From NCBI GenBank assembly GCA_033002965.1, contig JAURVB010014610.1, positions 186,001-250,000 on the forward strand: a DNA stretch of 64,000 bases, written 5' to 3'. This DNA comes from Piper betle (taxonomy: Eukaryota > Streptophyta > Magnoliopsida > Piperales > Piperaceae). Of this stretch, positions 1-10,718 are shown one piece after another (position 1 is the first letter of the stretch; every line of letters starts with the position of its first letter). Position numbers and translations under genes: made by a program. Under the pieces are notes generated by a model. That model made no database searches, had not been told where the DNA came from, and saw nothing but the letters and a program-made list of their open reading frames with translations.

Positions 1-374
1 GGCAGAAACATAGTTCTGCGCCAAAGATCAGTCCTGTCCGTTGTTATAATCGAAGAGTCCAAGATGACTAGGTTTTTGGACCCCACAAATCTTCACCCCC
101 ATCCCCCCTTCCCCTAACCCCTCATCTCCCTCCTTCGTTGTGTTCCCCATCTATTGTTATGCCGATGTACAGAATTGCATCCAATGCTGCCTCTTCAACC
201 ATTCTCCCTCCCCTCGCTGCTCGATCGAAGTTTGCCCCTATTGTCCCCGTCGAAACCCAACCGTTGTTGCCAACGTCGCCCTAGCGAAGTCCGACCTTTT
301 GCATCCAGCCGTTGTAGCCTTTGACGATAGCTTCTCATCCCATTTTGGGCAAGTTGTTTTTATGTGGTTTGCCG
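1..374. other. Left edge of window, no assignable gene
   Basis: Pyrimidine-rich in its first half. A short open frame runs into the response-regulator fragment that follows, but no upstream receiver-domain sequence can be recognised. Probably degenerate sequence belonging to that fragment, or a captured leader. Confidence 0.3.
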
Positions 375-570
375 GACTATTCCATGCCAGGGATGAGAGG
401 CTATGAACGCTTGAAAACTGTTAAGGTAATTTGATGGATCGAAGAATTGTTTCTTTCTTCCTTGCTTTGTTGATTGTTTTTCACGTTTGAAACCTATGTT
501 TCTTGGTTATTTTTTATAGGAATCATCCACTTTGAACGAGGTACCAGTGGTGGTTGTTTCTTCTGAAAAG
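375..570 (+). pseudogene. Type-A response regulator fragment (receiver domain)
   Basis: Two exon-like pieces, 375-425 and 520-570, are separated by a GT-AG intron. They read DYSMPGMRGYERLKTVK then ESSTLNEVPVVVVSSEK. Plant type-A cytokinin response regulators have [20 protein letters not shown]...VPVVIMSSEN around the phospho-acceptor Asp, with an intron at the same place. The family relays phosphate from His-phosphotransfer proteins and damps cytokinin signalling. Here the N-terminal half of the receiver is not recognisable, and the frame diverges after SSEK, where the conserved Lys region should follow. This is therefore a truncated, presumably non-functional gene fragment, perhaps moved by a transposon. 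The assignment rests on motif and intron match; no start codon can be assigned. Confidence 0.55.
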
Positions 571-1149
571 TATGTTTTGGTTGAAATTTTTTCCTCTTTT
601 TTCAAAGAAAAATGAAACAAGGAAAACAAATTTATTAGTTGGATCTGTACAATACAGATAATTTTTGTGAAAAAATGATTTAGTTAAGTTAATTGAATAT
701 CATTTTTAATGACATTTTATATGTTATTAGCATTCAAAGCTTTGACATTTGGAATTGGCCCGGTGGCTGTCATTGAATTAAGCCGTCTTGTTTCAATCTG
801 GCCGTTCATACATCAATAATTTATCAGCAAAACGCAAAATATTGAAAACACCAAAAGGCAATCTGCAAAACATGTCAGTCTTTCACTTTAGGATCAACAG
901 GGATTGTTCTTCATGGCAGTACATCTCAAAAAGTCACGCAATCTGTCTCAGGATGCGAATGGATGAACAACAATCTTTCAGTTCAACCCTTTCAAGTAAA
1001 AATATGAGAGAGCTTACAGGAAAAGAAGGTTGCAGTTAAGATTAGCACGGTTCCTGTGTCTGTACAAATGCACTTTTGATCCACATACATAATATTTTGC
1101 TAGTGTGCTATTACTTTTGGCATCACTTTAACATTTTCCTCAATTGCAG
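571..1149. other. No recognised gene
   Basis: AT-rich sequence with short open frames only. The part near 800-1030 may contain more degraded 3' sequence of the adjacent minus-strand rhodanese-like pseudogene, but the similarity is too weak to assert. Confidence 0.3.
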
Positions 1150-1530
1150 ACTCCAGTCTATATGTAATGGGTGGTAGAGAAAGTCGATCAAAAACAAATA
1201 AATTACCAATCCATCCCACCGGACCTTCATTCTTGAGATAAGGGGAAACCCCCTATCAGAGTCTATAAGTTCTGAAAATCCTTCTGCCTAAAGAAGATTA
1301 CAAACAAAAGGGATTTAAATTGTTGTTTTATGTGATGGTACATAGTAGATACATTCACACAAATCCAAACTGTTCTGATAGTTTCAACATGCCATAAAGT
1401 AAAGGCAAACATGTCAAGCTATCTACCTCAGAATTGTTGAATAAACATCACGGCGGATGCCCCCTGTGCAGTACACAAGTATGTCAGTCTTTTCTTTGTC
1501 AACATTCGATAAAGGGTCTGAACAAGATGG
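1150..1530 (-). pseudogene. Rhodanese-like (STR8-type sulfurtransferase) pseudogene fragment
   Basis: On the minus strand an exon at 1530-1427 reads SDPLSNVDKEKTDILVYC then TGGIRRDVYSTILR. It is flanked by TTGCAG and a GT donor. The next exon, from 1287 down to about 1150, reads QKDFQNL, then a stop, then in a shifted frame YLKNEGPVGWIGNLFVFD and RLSLPP. Plant plastid rhodanese-like proteins of the STR8 type have the same run, with Cys of YCTGGIR as the active-site loop. The expected Tyr codon after FQNL is TAG, and a one-base frame change follows within a G/T run. The upstream half of the domain is missing; GC-rich repeat DNA lies there instead. This is a broken, truncated copy and not a working sulfurtransferase. 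Confidence 0.7.
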
Positions 1531-1589
1531 CTGCAAAAATAAAATAAAATAAAATAAAAGAATACATCAAAAAATGCTTGTAATAGTTT

Positions 1590-1930
1590 CGAGTGAAAGA
1601 AACGGTGATCCACGGAGGGTTGGGGAGGGAGGTGGTCGTCGATTCCGGCGGCTGGAGACCGGTAGGCGGCGGCGGGGCAGCGATGGTCGGAGGTGACAGC
1701 CGGGCCAGCGAAGGCGGCCATGGAGGGTTGGGGAGGGAGGGGTCGTCGATTCCGGCTGTGGGAGACTGGAAAGCAGGTGGGCGGAGATGGTCGGAGGCAG
1801 CCGGGGCAGCGAAGGTCGGAGGTGGCTGTCGATTCTGGTGGCAGGAGACCGGTAGGCGGCGGGCCGGCGCTGGTCGGAGGAGGCCACGAGGGGTTGGGGT
1901 GCTTAGGGTTTCATTATGTTTCGTATATTA
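1590..1930. repeat. GC-rich block with ~110-120 bp imperfect tandem copies
   Basis: The phrases GTCGATTC(C/T)GG, GGAGACCGGTAGGCGGC, GGGGCAGCGA and GGTCGGAGG recur two to three times in the same order, so the block is an imperfect tandem repeat. It is followed at about 1928-1975 by a short inverted repeat (TATTAATCTAGACTGTCC facing its near complement). Both strands stay open for about 100 codons only because the DNA is GC-rich. It abuts the truncated end of the rhodanese-like fragment and may be the interior of a non-autonomous transposon. Confidence 0.5.
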
Positions 1931-2039
1931 ATCTAGACTGTCCATCTAATCGGACGATCCAGATTAATATATAGCGCATACATACTATCCCTGCCTTATA
2001 TGATGGATACTTTCCCTATATATATATATATATATATAA

Positions 2040-2662
2040 AGGGCAGTTACTGTGGGTTGCCCCCAGTGCGCTGCTAAATCTGGGCCATTGAATTATTAAA
2101 AACCAACAGCTTAGATTTTACAGCTGCCCCAGACCCACCTCATCCACTTGACCCGCTGGCCCACCCCCGCCCCCTACCAGTGGCCCCCTCGCTTGCCACG
2201 ATGACCCCCTCTATTGCAGTCCCCCTGCCCGCCCTAAGTCACCACGGCCTCCCATCCTGTCGCCCTGCTAGCGCCCTCCCCTCGCCCCTGCCTATCGCCG
2301 CGGCCCCTCGCCCCTAGCCGCCCCCTTTCAACCCCCTAACACCGTCGCAGTGGCCCCCAGTGTTCCCCCTCCCTTAGCCATCACCCTCGCAAGGCGCAGT
2401 TCCCTGCCTGGCAAGGGCGGCGACTAAGGGGGGGAACGCTAGGGGCTGCTGGGTGGCGGCAAGGGGTTAGAAGGGGGCGGCCAGGGGAGGTAGGGGCAGG
2501 GCGGGCAAGGTGTGGAGGGGCCGCGGTGGGGAGGCGAGGGTAGGCGGGCGGGTGAGTCTCGGGCGGGTCTTGGCGGCTGTGAAATCTGAGCGGCTGGATT
2601 TCAATCTAGCGGCCCAAATTCAGCTGTGCATAGTGTGCTGTCAAAAGAGGGCGGTGTACCAT
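2040..2662. mobile_element. Non-autonomous GC-rich element with imperfect terminal inverted repeats
   Basis: The left end (about 2048-2125) contains GCTAAATCTGGGCC and CAGCTTAGATTTTACAGCTG. The reverse complement of the right end (about 2655-2580) contains GCTGAATTTGGGCC and CGCTCAGATTTCACAGCCG in the same order. The interior is C-rich then G-rich and encodes nothing recognisable. Both ends lie against TA microsatellites (about 2020-2038 and 2672-2690), consistent with insertion into or next to TA repeats. Family unknown; the resemblance to a second element at 5038-5778 supports a common origin. Confidence 0.5.
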
Positions 2663-2715
2663 AATTTTTTTCTATATATATACATATATATGCTATTGTT
2701 TAGATTTTTAGCAGC

Positions 2716-2925
2716 TAGGTTGCTCTTGATAAAACTGCTTGTTGGATTGGTTCTTCTTATAGTTCTCCCGGGCATAGTCTTATATAGTTTGATTGTAATA
2801 TGTTGGCTTCTGTTAGTAACATGTTTTTTCAGGCTGTTCTTGATAAAACTGCTCTTTGGATTGGGTCTCTTTATGTAGTTTGATTGTAATATGCTGGCTT
2901 CTGTTAGTAAGATGTTTTTTCTATC
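2716..2925. repeat. Imperfect tandem duplication, about 110 bp unit
   Basis: The blocks TTCTTGATAAAACTGCT, GTTTGATTGTAATATG(T/C)TGG and CTTCTGTTAGTAA(C/G)ATG occur twice in order (starting near 2720 and near 2835). The second copy is shorter in the middle. No coding function is apparent. Confidence 0.6.
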
Positions 2926-4389
2926 ATTTAATGGATGGACGAGAAAATACTGGGTTAAATGTTGATACTAGTTCAATGGCGCCCGCATCATTTCGTTTAT
3001 TATTATACAGCTACCGACTTGTAGAACAATGCGGAAATTTTGAGTTGATTGTTTTAGTTTGCCAACATTAATTTGTGTAAAGTTTTAACTGCGTGATACT
3101 GTTTTGTGGTTTGTTCTTGTTGTTTTTGAGCTGTGTTCCTGGGTTGGCCTTTGTTGCCTTCTTCCTTTGATTGTTGCATTATGAAAAGTTGAATTGAATG
3201 ACCGGTCTTGTTTCGCTTTTTGGCGGGGTTGTATTGCTCGTTTGATGAAGTTTCTCACTTCTGGTGGGCAATCTTATGTAGTTAAGTTGTAATATTTTCA
3301 GAGTTAGCCCTCTTTTATCCTTTGTTGGTGTTGGAGTTGGGGTATGTGTTGGGTTTTTCTCCTGTTATGTTTGGGGGTAATTAATAAATTGTATATAAGC
3401 TGATAATAAAATTTTATTTTTTGATCTAACTTTTATATTAAGGAAAACTAGTAACACCTTTTTAAAGTCCTTTCTTAAATCCCTTATCTTGTGTGAGGAT
3501 ATTTGTCTTCTTTGATCCGTATTCGTCTGTGAAAATGTTCATATTTGTTCTTCTGAACGACTATCAGGCACCATGAGTTTAGAGTTTTGTTTCCTCGTAA
3601 AATGGCTTATTACGCGACAATGGCAGTTCTATTGAATGCGATTACATGTTCATTGAAGAGTGTAGTCCTATCTGTGATATGTTCCTGTAATGTATTCTCT
3701 TTTTGAACAAATCTTTCTTTCTTTTTCTTACTACTGTAGATGGATGCCCCTTGTGATAACAAAATGAGGCAACAGGAACAAAACAGTTAATTAATAATAA
3801 TAAGTTTTAGGCGGAAAGTTTATCATTATTCAGTCGTTGTTGAGTGGCATACACGGCCCGTAATCCGTCTTAACAGGTTGTTTCTTTTATTTTGTTGTTT
3901 TTCCTTATGTATGGTTATATAAAAAAAATAGTATTAGCTCAAGTTAATACTTGCTTTTAGGAAAAAATCAATAAATAAAAGTCATTATATTACATTATAA
4001 GAACTGTTAAATGATAAAGGTAATTTTAGAATAAGACCTTGTGATTTAAATTGACTTGCTCTTCAGTCAATCTCTGCATGAATAGAAGCTTGCTAATCAA
4101 AATAATATTATATATAATTAAGAATTATTCAGCACAAAGCCTTGTCTTTTGATTAAAATTAAAAATTACTTAAGTTTTGTCTATTGGTTGAAACACTCGT
4201 GCAATGTGAAAAGTACAAATTACATCGACTAAGATTTTTTAAAAATTAAAATATTAGAGAACTAGTCATAAAAACACATTTCCTTTTTTGCTTTGAAAAA
4301 AAGTAATATTTTTTAAAATAATTGAAAGTAAATGACTAAAGCTCAAACGGATAGAAGAAGAAAATCATAAAAGAAAAAAGTCGTGAAAC
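2926..4389. other. Intergenic, AT-rich, no recognised gene
   Basis: Long T- and A-rich stretches with dense stop codons on both strands. I see no splice-linked coding sequence, RNA gene or clear terminal repeats. Confidence 0.4.
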
Positions 4390-4835
4390 TATTTAAGAAT
4401 GAGTTTGGATTAGATATAGATAGGACATAATTATATTTGAATCCAACCAAAATCTAAAAATTTGAACCCGAATTCGAAGATTATATATATTTTGTTTATT
4501 ATATTCATATCTGACCTGTATCTAAATAACTTCTATTCAACCCAATTGGCTAAAATTAAAATAAATAATATAAATTTTAATATAAAATAAATTAAAAATG
4601 TTTTAAAATATTATTTTAAAATATTTTAAAATATAATTTTATAAAATATTACGTATTTGGATTGGATATAGTTCAAATCATCCCAAATATATATCTGATT
4701 CGAATTTTTTTGGACATATTATATATCCAAAAAGTTCGAAACCAAAATAAATCAAAAATTATTTTGTATCAGATATAAAAAAGTCAGATTCAGCTCAAAT
4801 TTTCTGATTTCAAATATCTAAACCCATCCTTAAAA
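4390..4835. mobile_element. MITE-like element with terminal inverted repeats
   Basis: The left end reads TTTAAGAATGAGTTTGGAT. The right end is the near complement of TTTAAGGATGGGTTTAGAT (about 17 of 19 matches). The interior is AT-rich and non-coding and repeats the theme GGAT(T/A)GGATATAG in both orientations. Size (about 450 bp) and structure fit a MITE. The superfamily cannot be assigned because I do not see a convincing target-site duplication. Confidence 0.5.
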
Positions 4836-5037
4836 CCATCAATAAATATTTTTTATAAAAAATATAATAAATAAATTTAAATGACATATCATCATTTTTC
4901 CTCAATGACCTATTAATGATATAATATTCAAGGGTGATCCTTAAAGACTCTCTTTGGTTAGCATGAAATAGACGTAAATAACACGAAAATTTTTAATAAT
5001 TAACCTTACTATTTACTAAAAATTATATATATATATA

Positions 5038-5778
5038 TGGCTGCTGCAATGCGCTGCAGCCTTTGAAGCGCATTGTAGTGCGGGCCCATGGGCCGTTGGA
5101 TGGCACTCCAATGGCCCACGGGCCTCAAATCCACAGCCCACCTGCCGACCTCGCCCGCACGCCCGCCTGACCCCGCCCTGGCGCCTTGCGACCAACCACC
5201 CCCGCCGTGGCTCCCCGACAAGCGCCGCCTGCCCGACCCCGCCTCGCTCGCCCTGCGATCGACCCCCTGCTGTGGCTCCCTCGGACAACGCCGCTTGCCT
5301 GGCCCCGTTGCTGCGCCCCTACGAGCCGAACCCCCCCGACCCCACCTGCGGCCCTGCGCCAGCCCCACCACGACCAACCAACCACACCACCCCGTCAGGC
5401 GGCCCGCCCGCCCACCCCAAGCCATGGAGACCCCCCCACCTGCCCCCTACCGTGGCCCCCCAAGCGGCGGGGTGGTGTGGTCGATCGGCCACGGCTGGGG
5501 GGCCGCAGAGGCGGGGTTCGGGCGAGGCGGCGCTTGCCAGGGAAGCCGCGGCAGGGGGGTATCGGACTGCAGGGCGCGTGGCGGGGTCGGGCGGGCGGCA
5601 ATCGTCGGGCGGGCGGCGACGTTCGGGCGTGCGGGCAGTCGGAACTGTTCGAGTGGGTCGAATAGGTTGGCTGCATGTGCTTAACCGGCCGACGGGTTTG
5701 TTAGATTTTCATCTAACGGCCCGCGAAGTCGTGCATTGCAATGCACTTCAAAAAAGCTGCAGCACATTGCAACATTAT
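5038..5778. mobile_element. Non-autonomous GC-rich element with ~60 bp terminal inverted repeats in a TA tract
   Basis: The left end reads GCTGCTGCAATGCGCTGCAG, CTTTGAAGCGCATTG, GGGCCGTTGGATG. The inverted right end reads TGTTGCAATGTGCTGCAG, TTTTTTGAAGTGCATTGC, GGGCCGTTAGATG. That is a strong inverted repeat over about 60 bp. (TA)n microsatellites flank both ends (5027-5038 and 5779-5802). The roughly 550-bp interior is extremely GC-rich, C-rich on its left and G-rich on its right, and is open in several frames on both strands by composition only. No transposase is present. A Mutator-like or Pack-type carrier is possible, but I cannot identify the captured sequence. Confidence 0.65.
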
Positions 5779-6403
5779 TATATATATATATATATATATA
5801 TACTGTAAAAAAATAATACATATTTATTATAGTTTATATTTAAATTGATGAGGATTTATTTTGAGTGGGTCACCATGTGCTCTCTTGTCTATAAAAAATT
5901 TCTTAAGATAAGAACAGTGATGAAAATTAATTCCACACAGAAGTGTACGTTGGGTGCCCCATTTAAAAATAATCATGATTATTTTATGTTCGTTCTTTAA
6001 ATATAATTATTTTTAGTTTAGATAAAAAATAATTTAATTAATATTATTTTATATATAATATATATATCATGTTCATTTACCTTTACAAAGGTTGATTATT
6101 TTAAAATTTTAATATCATTTATAATACTTTTATACTTTCACATCAACTAAACAAACTCTAAATAAATAAATAATTGTATTGAAGAATTTTCAATGAAATC
6201 TAAAAAAGACAGCTAGTAGACGTAAATTCAATGGTCACAATCTTTTTGAAAAGTCACAACTACTTTTCTCTAAAGATATATGCCCTATAAGAGTATCATT
6301 TTTTTATAACATGAACTTAAGTATTAATTTAATTTATTATAATTAAATACTAAACATAATTAATTAAAATTAATTATATAAAAAGTCTCTGAAAAACAAA
6401 GTG
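5779..6403. other. AT-rich spacer, no recognised gene
   Basis: Begins with a (TA)n microsatellite, then AT-rich DNA with no coding or RNA signal that I can recognise. Confidence 0.35.
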
Positions 6404-6527
6404 TTGCCAAAATCCAACCTTTTTGTTTAAAAAGATATTTGTATTTACAAAAAATATAATTTCATGCCAAAATCCAACCCTTTTGTTTAAGGCGATATTT
6501 ATATTTACAAAAAGTATAATTTCAACT
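6404..6527. repeat. Tandem duplication of a ~61-bp unit upstream of the caprin-like gene
   Basis: TGCCAAAATCCAACC(C)TTTTG then TTTACAAAAA(A/G)TATAATTTCA occurs twice in direct succession with a few substitutions. It lies about 300-420 bp before the start codon of the caprin-like gene and so is in its promoter region. Confidence 0.7.
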
Positions 6528-6827
6528 CGGACTAATTATTTACAATTTTAATAATTGACTCCTATATTTTTTCATTATAATAAAAAAAACCCAAACATAG
6601 TATATCAACCTTAATTACACTTTTAGTCCCTACTAGTTATCTATTTATAAGCCCAAAAAAAAACCATATCATATTATATAATATACGAATATATAAATAT
6701 ACATACATACATACATACATACAGATCCACGTCATCATCATCATCAACATACATCGCCCCCCTGCCCATCCAAACCCCCATCCCCTCCCCAAAACCCTCC
6801 CCACCTCCGCCGCCGCCGCCGCCGCCG
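6528..6827 (+). promoter_or_regulatory. Promoter and 5' leader of the caprin-like gene
   Basis: TCTATTTATAAGCCC near 6638-6652 is a plausible TATA element. It is followed by a (CATA)n microsatellite at 6701-6722, a TCATCATCATCATC run and a C-rich leader ending in CCGCCGCCGCCGCC just before the start codon at 6828. The leader composition suits a highly translated GC-rich mRNA. Inference from sequence only. Confidence 0.4.
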
Positions 6828-9800
6828 ATGGCCACCTCCGCCGACGCCGCCGCCGCTGCTGGCGATATCAACGACGGCCCGGTCATGAGCTTGATGAACA
6901 AGCGCCTGCGCGCGCTTCGGAAGAAGTATAACCGCATCCTTCAGACGGAGGAGGCGGTCGCCCAGGGTAAGCCCCTTAACAAGGAGCAGGAGGAGCTCCT
7001 CCGCTCCAAGCCCGCGGTCTCCCTCATCATCGACGAGTACGACAAGCTCCGGCTCCCCCTCTCCGCCGCCGTCGCCGAAGAGATCTCCGCCGCCCGCTCC
7101 GCCCCCGCTCCGCCCCCGAATCTGGCCGCCCGTCCTCCTCCGACTCCTCCGGCGCCGCCGACGGCGCGGGAATCCAGGACCTGCTCCCGCTGCTCTACTT
7201 CGGGAGCCTGTTCGAGGTGAAGCCGCAGAGCGAGTTCGCGTCGACCATGCTCACCCGGACGCACGAGAGGGAGTGCTGCCTCACCTACGACTACGTCACC
7301 GACGAAGCCACCGATCTGCTCGGCGAGCGCGACCTCGACTCCATCTCGGCGCTCGGCGGCCTCCTCACTTCCCGCCCGCTCTACTCCACGCTGTCCCACA
7401 AGGACGCGCTGCAGAGCTGCCTTGAGCACGCGAGGCGGTGGCTCTCCAACTCCGACGAGCCGGTGCTCCCCGGCGCCGATGTTACCTGTACGTGCTTGGT
7501 CGATTGGGTGTAGCTTTTTTGTATTGACGGTCTGATCTTTTTTGTTCTTCTTAGAATTTGTTCATAATTTTGTTGTGTAGATGCGGGATTGAGGGCGAGA
7601 TTGAACAAGATTTTGTCTTCAGACTACTTTACCACGGCACCGGAGATGAAGGCTACCGAGTACGTGGCTGCTGCTTCTGGGAAGTATTCGGTTGGCCAGA
7701 CTGGGGTGCCTGATCATGAGGCGTCGCAATCGAGTGCTCAAGAAGAAGGTGAAGGTGACGGATATTATCATGAAAAGGTATATTCTTTGTGTGGTTTCAT
7801 CACCGATTAAAATTTCATATGTGCCTGTTGCTGTATTTCTGTTCAGTACATCAGTTACGTAGGCTTCAATATCCTCGTTCTGGAATATTCATGTGTTATG
7901 CGCATGTTTCTCTTATGTTTTGTGAACTTGTACATTAGGTTTGCTGAGGTGAAATCATTTTATGTAGATATATATGACAAAGTGCATAATTTTCACAGCT
8001 TAGTAGAGGAAATGGAAACATGTATAAGTGGAAATTTTAATATTGAGGAGTTCATAATATACAATATGCAGTGTACTACAAATTTCACCCTTGTAAGACT
8101 TCTGCATATAAAATATTCTAATCCAGGGAGAGCCACAATAATGGTTTGTGCCTGAATATAAATAGTGTAAGTGTTCTTCAAGATTCAAACTTGAATCAAA
8201 TTTTTAAATTTCTAAATACATCAAGCATAATTCTGTTTTCTTGATTGTTTTTCATTTTGAGTAACCTATCTTTCAGATGTGTGTGTGGATGGTTTTCAAG
8301 AATGTTTTTAACTTGTAAGATGCTAGACAGTATTGCTTACCAACTTGAACTAAATATTGGAAGGCATGTTACTCAAGTCTCTTCGCTTCTAAATGGTGAC
8401 TTCAGAGACAAACAAAAGGCTACTGTAATGTTTAAGTTTATAATCATATAAAAGGTGTTGGTGTTGATTGTTGATTTTGGTTATAAATTTTTTTTATTTA
8501 TAGTATGTATTTTAATAACAAATACATTCTTAGACAACAGCTCCAATTGTTTCTCTGCTTTAGGTAAGTTTGTTCAATTTTTGTTTTTTCTTTCATTTGC
8601 TACATACAGAATCTGTCATATTTTGCAATTGCACTTGCTTCCTTTTCTGTCCATTTTGGCATTATACTTGAATTCTTTTTTCTCTGTTTTCGTTATTATT
8701 GTCTGTTATGTATCTTTTTTATAATCACACACTAGAGTTCCAACATTGTTAATTTGGGTTTGAGTTCGTGACTAAGCTGACACGTAGCCGCTGTGGCTTG
8801 GGTTGCACTACAATTCACAGGGAACCTTTGATGGTGAGCTGTTCTGTGATGGTTAGGGTGCTTCTTTTCTAGAGGAAATTTTTGATGGCTGGATGCCTTT
8901 TTGGACATGAAACTTCCCCTCCTTTGCCTAGGCTTTCTATCTGTAATGCACAGGCATTGGCAGCATTGAAAATTTTTTATACTAAGTTCATGAACATTGA
9001 TGTTGTGGAGGACTTCTTTCAGTGTAGGATATTTAAGATTAGTGATTATTAAAGTTTTCAGGTAATGAAAAAACAAATTTAATTTTGAAAAGTAGTGGAA
9101 AGCTAAAAGTGTGTCCAAAGAGGTTGTTAAAAAGGGATAAAAAAAACTCTTTTAAGTGTTTCTAGTTCAGCTATTCTTATTCGGTGATCAAGATAAATGA
9201 GTATATTAAGAGGTTGGTGCTGGATTTGGCGACTATTTTATGTGAATAGAAGCTAGTGTAAATACTTATTTGAAAGATTTAGCTCATTAGCACCCGTACT
9301 TGCTGTATGATTTAAGATCTTGGAAGGCATGTAAAGACTGGTGAAGATGATTGTGCTAAGATAAATGAATTGGAAGACAATGCTGCTAATTCTATGATAA
9401 AGCTAAGATAGATCTAAAGTAGTGGAAGGCTAAAAGTGTGTGCAAAGAGGTTGTCAAGAAGGATAAAACCTCTTTTTAAGTGTTTCTAGTTCAGGTATTC
9501 TTATTTTGTGATCAAGATAAATGAGTATATTAAAGAGGTCGGTGCTGGATTTGGCTACTATTTTATGTGAGTAGAAGTTACTGTGAATACTTATTTGAAA
9601 AATTTAGCTTATTAGGCCCTGTACTTGCTGTATGACCTAAGATCTTGGAAGGCATGTAAAGTCATGGTGAAGATGATTGTGCTGAGATAAATGAATTGGG
9701 AGACAATGCTGCTAATTTTATGATAAAGCTAAGATTGATGTTATGTCATCTCGTGAATGACTTAGGAAGAATTTGGGTGCTCATGAATGGCTGTCTGTAC

Positions 9801-10718
9801 ATGTTAAGAGGGAATTTAGGATATCCTCCCCTTTGCAAACTTTGAACAATATTAGTTGTTAAGTCTTTGCTATGATGATTGAATTTCTTAAGTTTTAAAG
9901 TGCAAAAAACCTTTTTATTCCATATTATGTATTAAGATTGGTTTTCATCTGCCAATATGGGGAAAGGAGTTGATATTATGTCTTATTATAAATCGTCATA
10001 ATACGTTTGCTTTGAGGACCTCAAAATTTATTCCCACTATATGATTTTTGGTGTATTTCATGCATATAGCTTTCGACTTCTTTTTTATTGGGCCATGAAC
10101 TGTGATGTGTCTAATATGGTTAGATTTATGAATTGATAGTGTGAATTCTTTGGCAGGAGGAAGAAGTTACTGATTTCCAAGTGACAGAACCACTTGGTGA
10201 TCAGTCTACTGTGGAAGGTTCTTCTAATGTGGTAGCTGCTTGTGTAGTACTTATTTTGTTCTTCCCCCTGTTGGCATTGACACCTTATATAATGCTTGTG
10301 CTGAATTGTTGTATAGGATCAGCCAGGGACATTGTATTCAGAGGAAGATCACAATGCACACGAAGATCAGTACAAGCTGCAGGCTGATACAAGCGAATTG
10401 AATGAAAATGAAGGTGCAGGGACGAAGAGCTATGCTCCGCGGAGGGGATATTATAACCAAAGGGGAGGTGGGCGTGGTAATGGCAGCGGACGAAGGGGTT
10501 ATCCTAATGGCCGTGGGGGCCGAGGTGGACGAGGAAGTGGGGGTGGCAATTATCAGAATGGTCGAAACCAATCTTATGATTATTACCAAAGAGGCTACTA
10601 CAATCAAAAAAGTAGAGGTGGTAGATCTGGTGGAATGGGCATGTACGGGAATCAAGGAGGGCCAAATTATGTTGGTCATCACGTTTCCCCTGCTGAAGTC
10701 ATGGAGAACAGGTCCTAA
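6828..10718 (+). CDS. Caprin-like, RGG-rich (glycine-rich) RNA-binding-type protein, frame interrupted in exon 1
   Basis: Four exons with GT-AG junctions: 6828-7487, 7581-7777, 10157-10231, 10317-10718. The N-terminus (from MATSADAAAAAGDIND) carries MSLMNKRLRALRKKYN and LNKEQEELLRSKPAVS, typical of a plant protein family annotated as glycine-rich or caprin-like. The middle region (SEFASTMLTRTHERECCLTY, ALGGLLTSRPLYSTLSHKDA) looks like its conserved helical core. The C-terminus is an RGG/YYNQRG-rich low-complexity tail suited to RNA binding. Expected length is about 440 residues. Exon 1 contains a perfect 11-bp tandem duplication (7096-7117) that shifts the frame; with one copy the frame continues as RSAPESGRPSSSDSSGAAD. 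As given, the protein would stop near 7220. Intron 2 is 2.4 kb and holds a tandem repeat. Molecular role is inferred from domain style; the plant family is poorly characterised. Confidence 0.75.
7096..7117 (+). repeat. 11-bp perfect tandem duplication that breaks the caprin-like frame
   Basis: GCTCCGCCCCC occurs twice back to back. Removing one copy joins the upstream and downstream coding frames without any other change, so this duplication alone accounts for the frame break. Confidence 0.85.
9089..9737 (+). repeat. Tandem duplication (~328-bp unit) inside intron 2 of the caprin-like gene
   Basis: Units at about 9089-9416 and 9417-9737 share long runs in order: AGTAGTGGAA(A/G)GCTAAAAGTG, ATCAAGATAAATGAGTATAT, TACTTGCTGTATGA, ATCTTGGAAGGCATGTAAAG and GATGATTGTGCT(A/G)AGATAAATG. 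They differ by scattered substitutions and small indels, so the duplication is not brand new. No open frame spans either unit. Confidence 0.8.

Noticed and set aside
1567..1974. Gly/Arg-rich and Pro/Ser-rich open frames of about 90-110 codons
   Set aside because: Low-complexity translations of a tandem GC-rich repeat, open on both strands.
5009..5808. Several overlapping open frames of 90-198 codons on both strands
   Set aside because: They exist only because the transposon interior is extremely GC-rich. They are Pro/Ala/Arg-rich with no motif and lie inside a TIR element.
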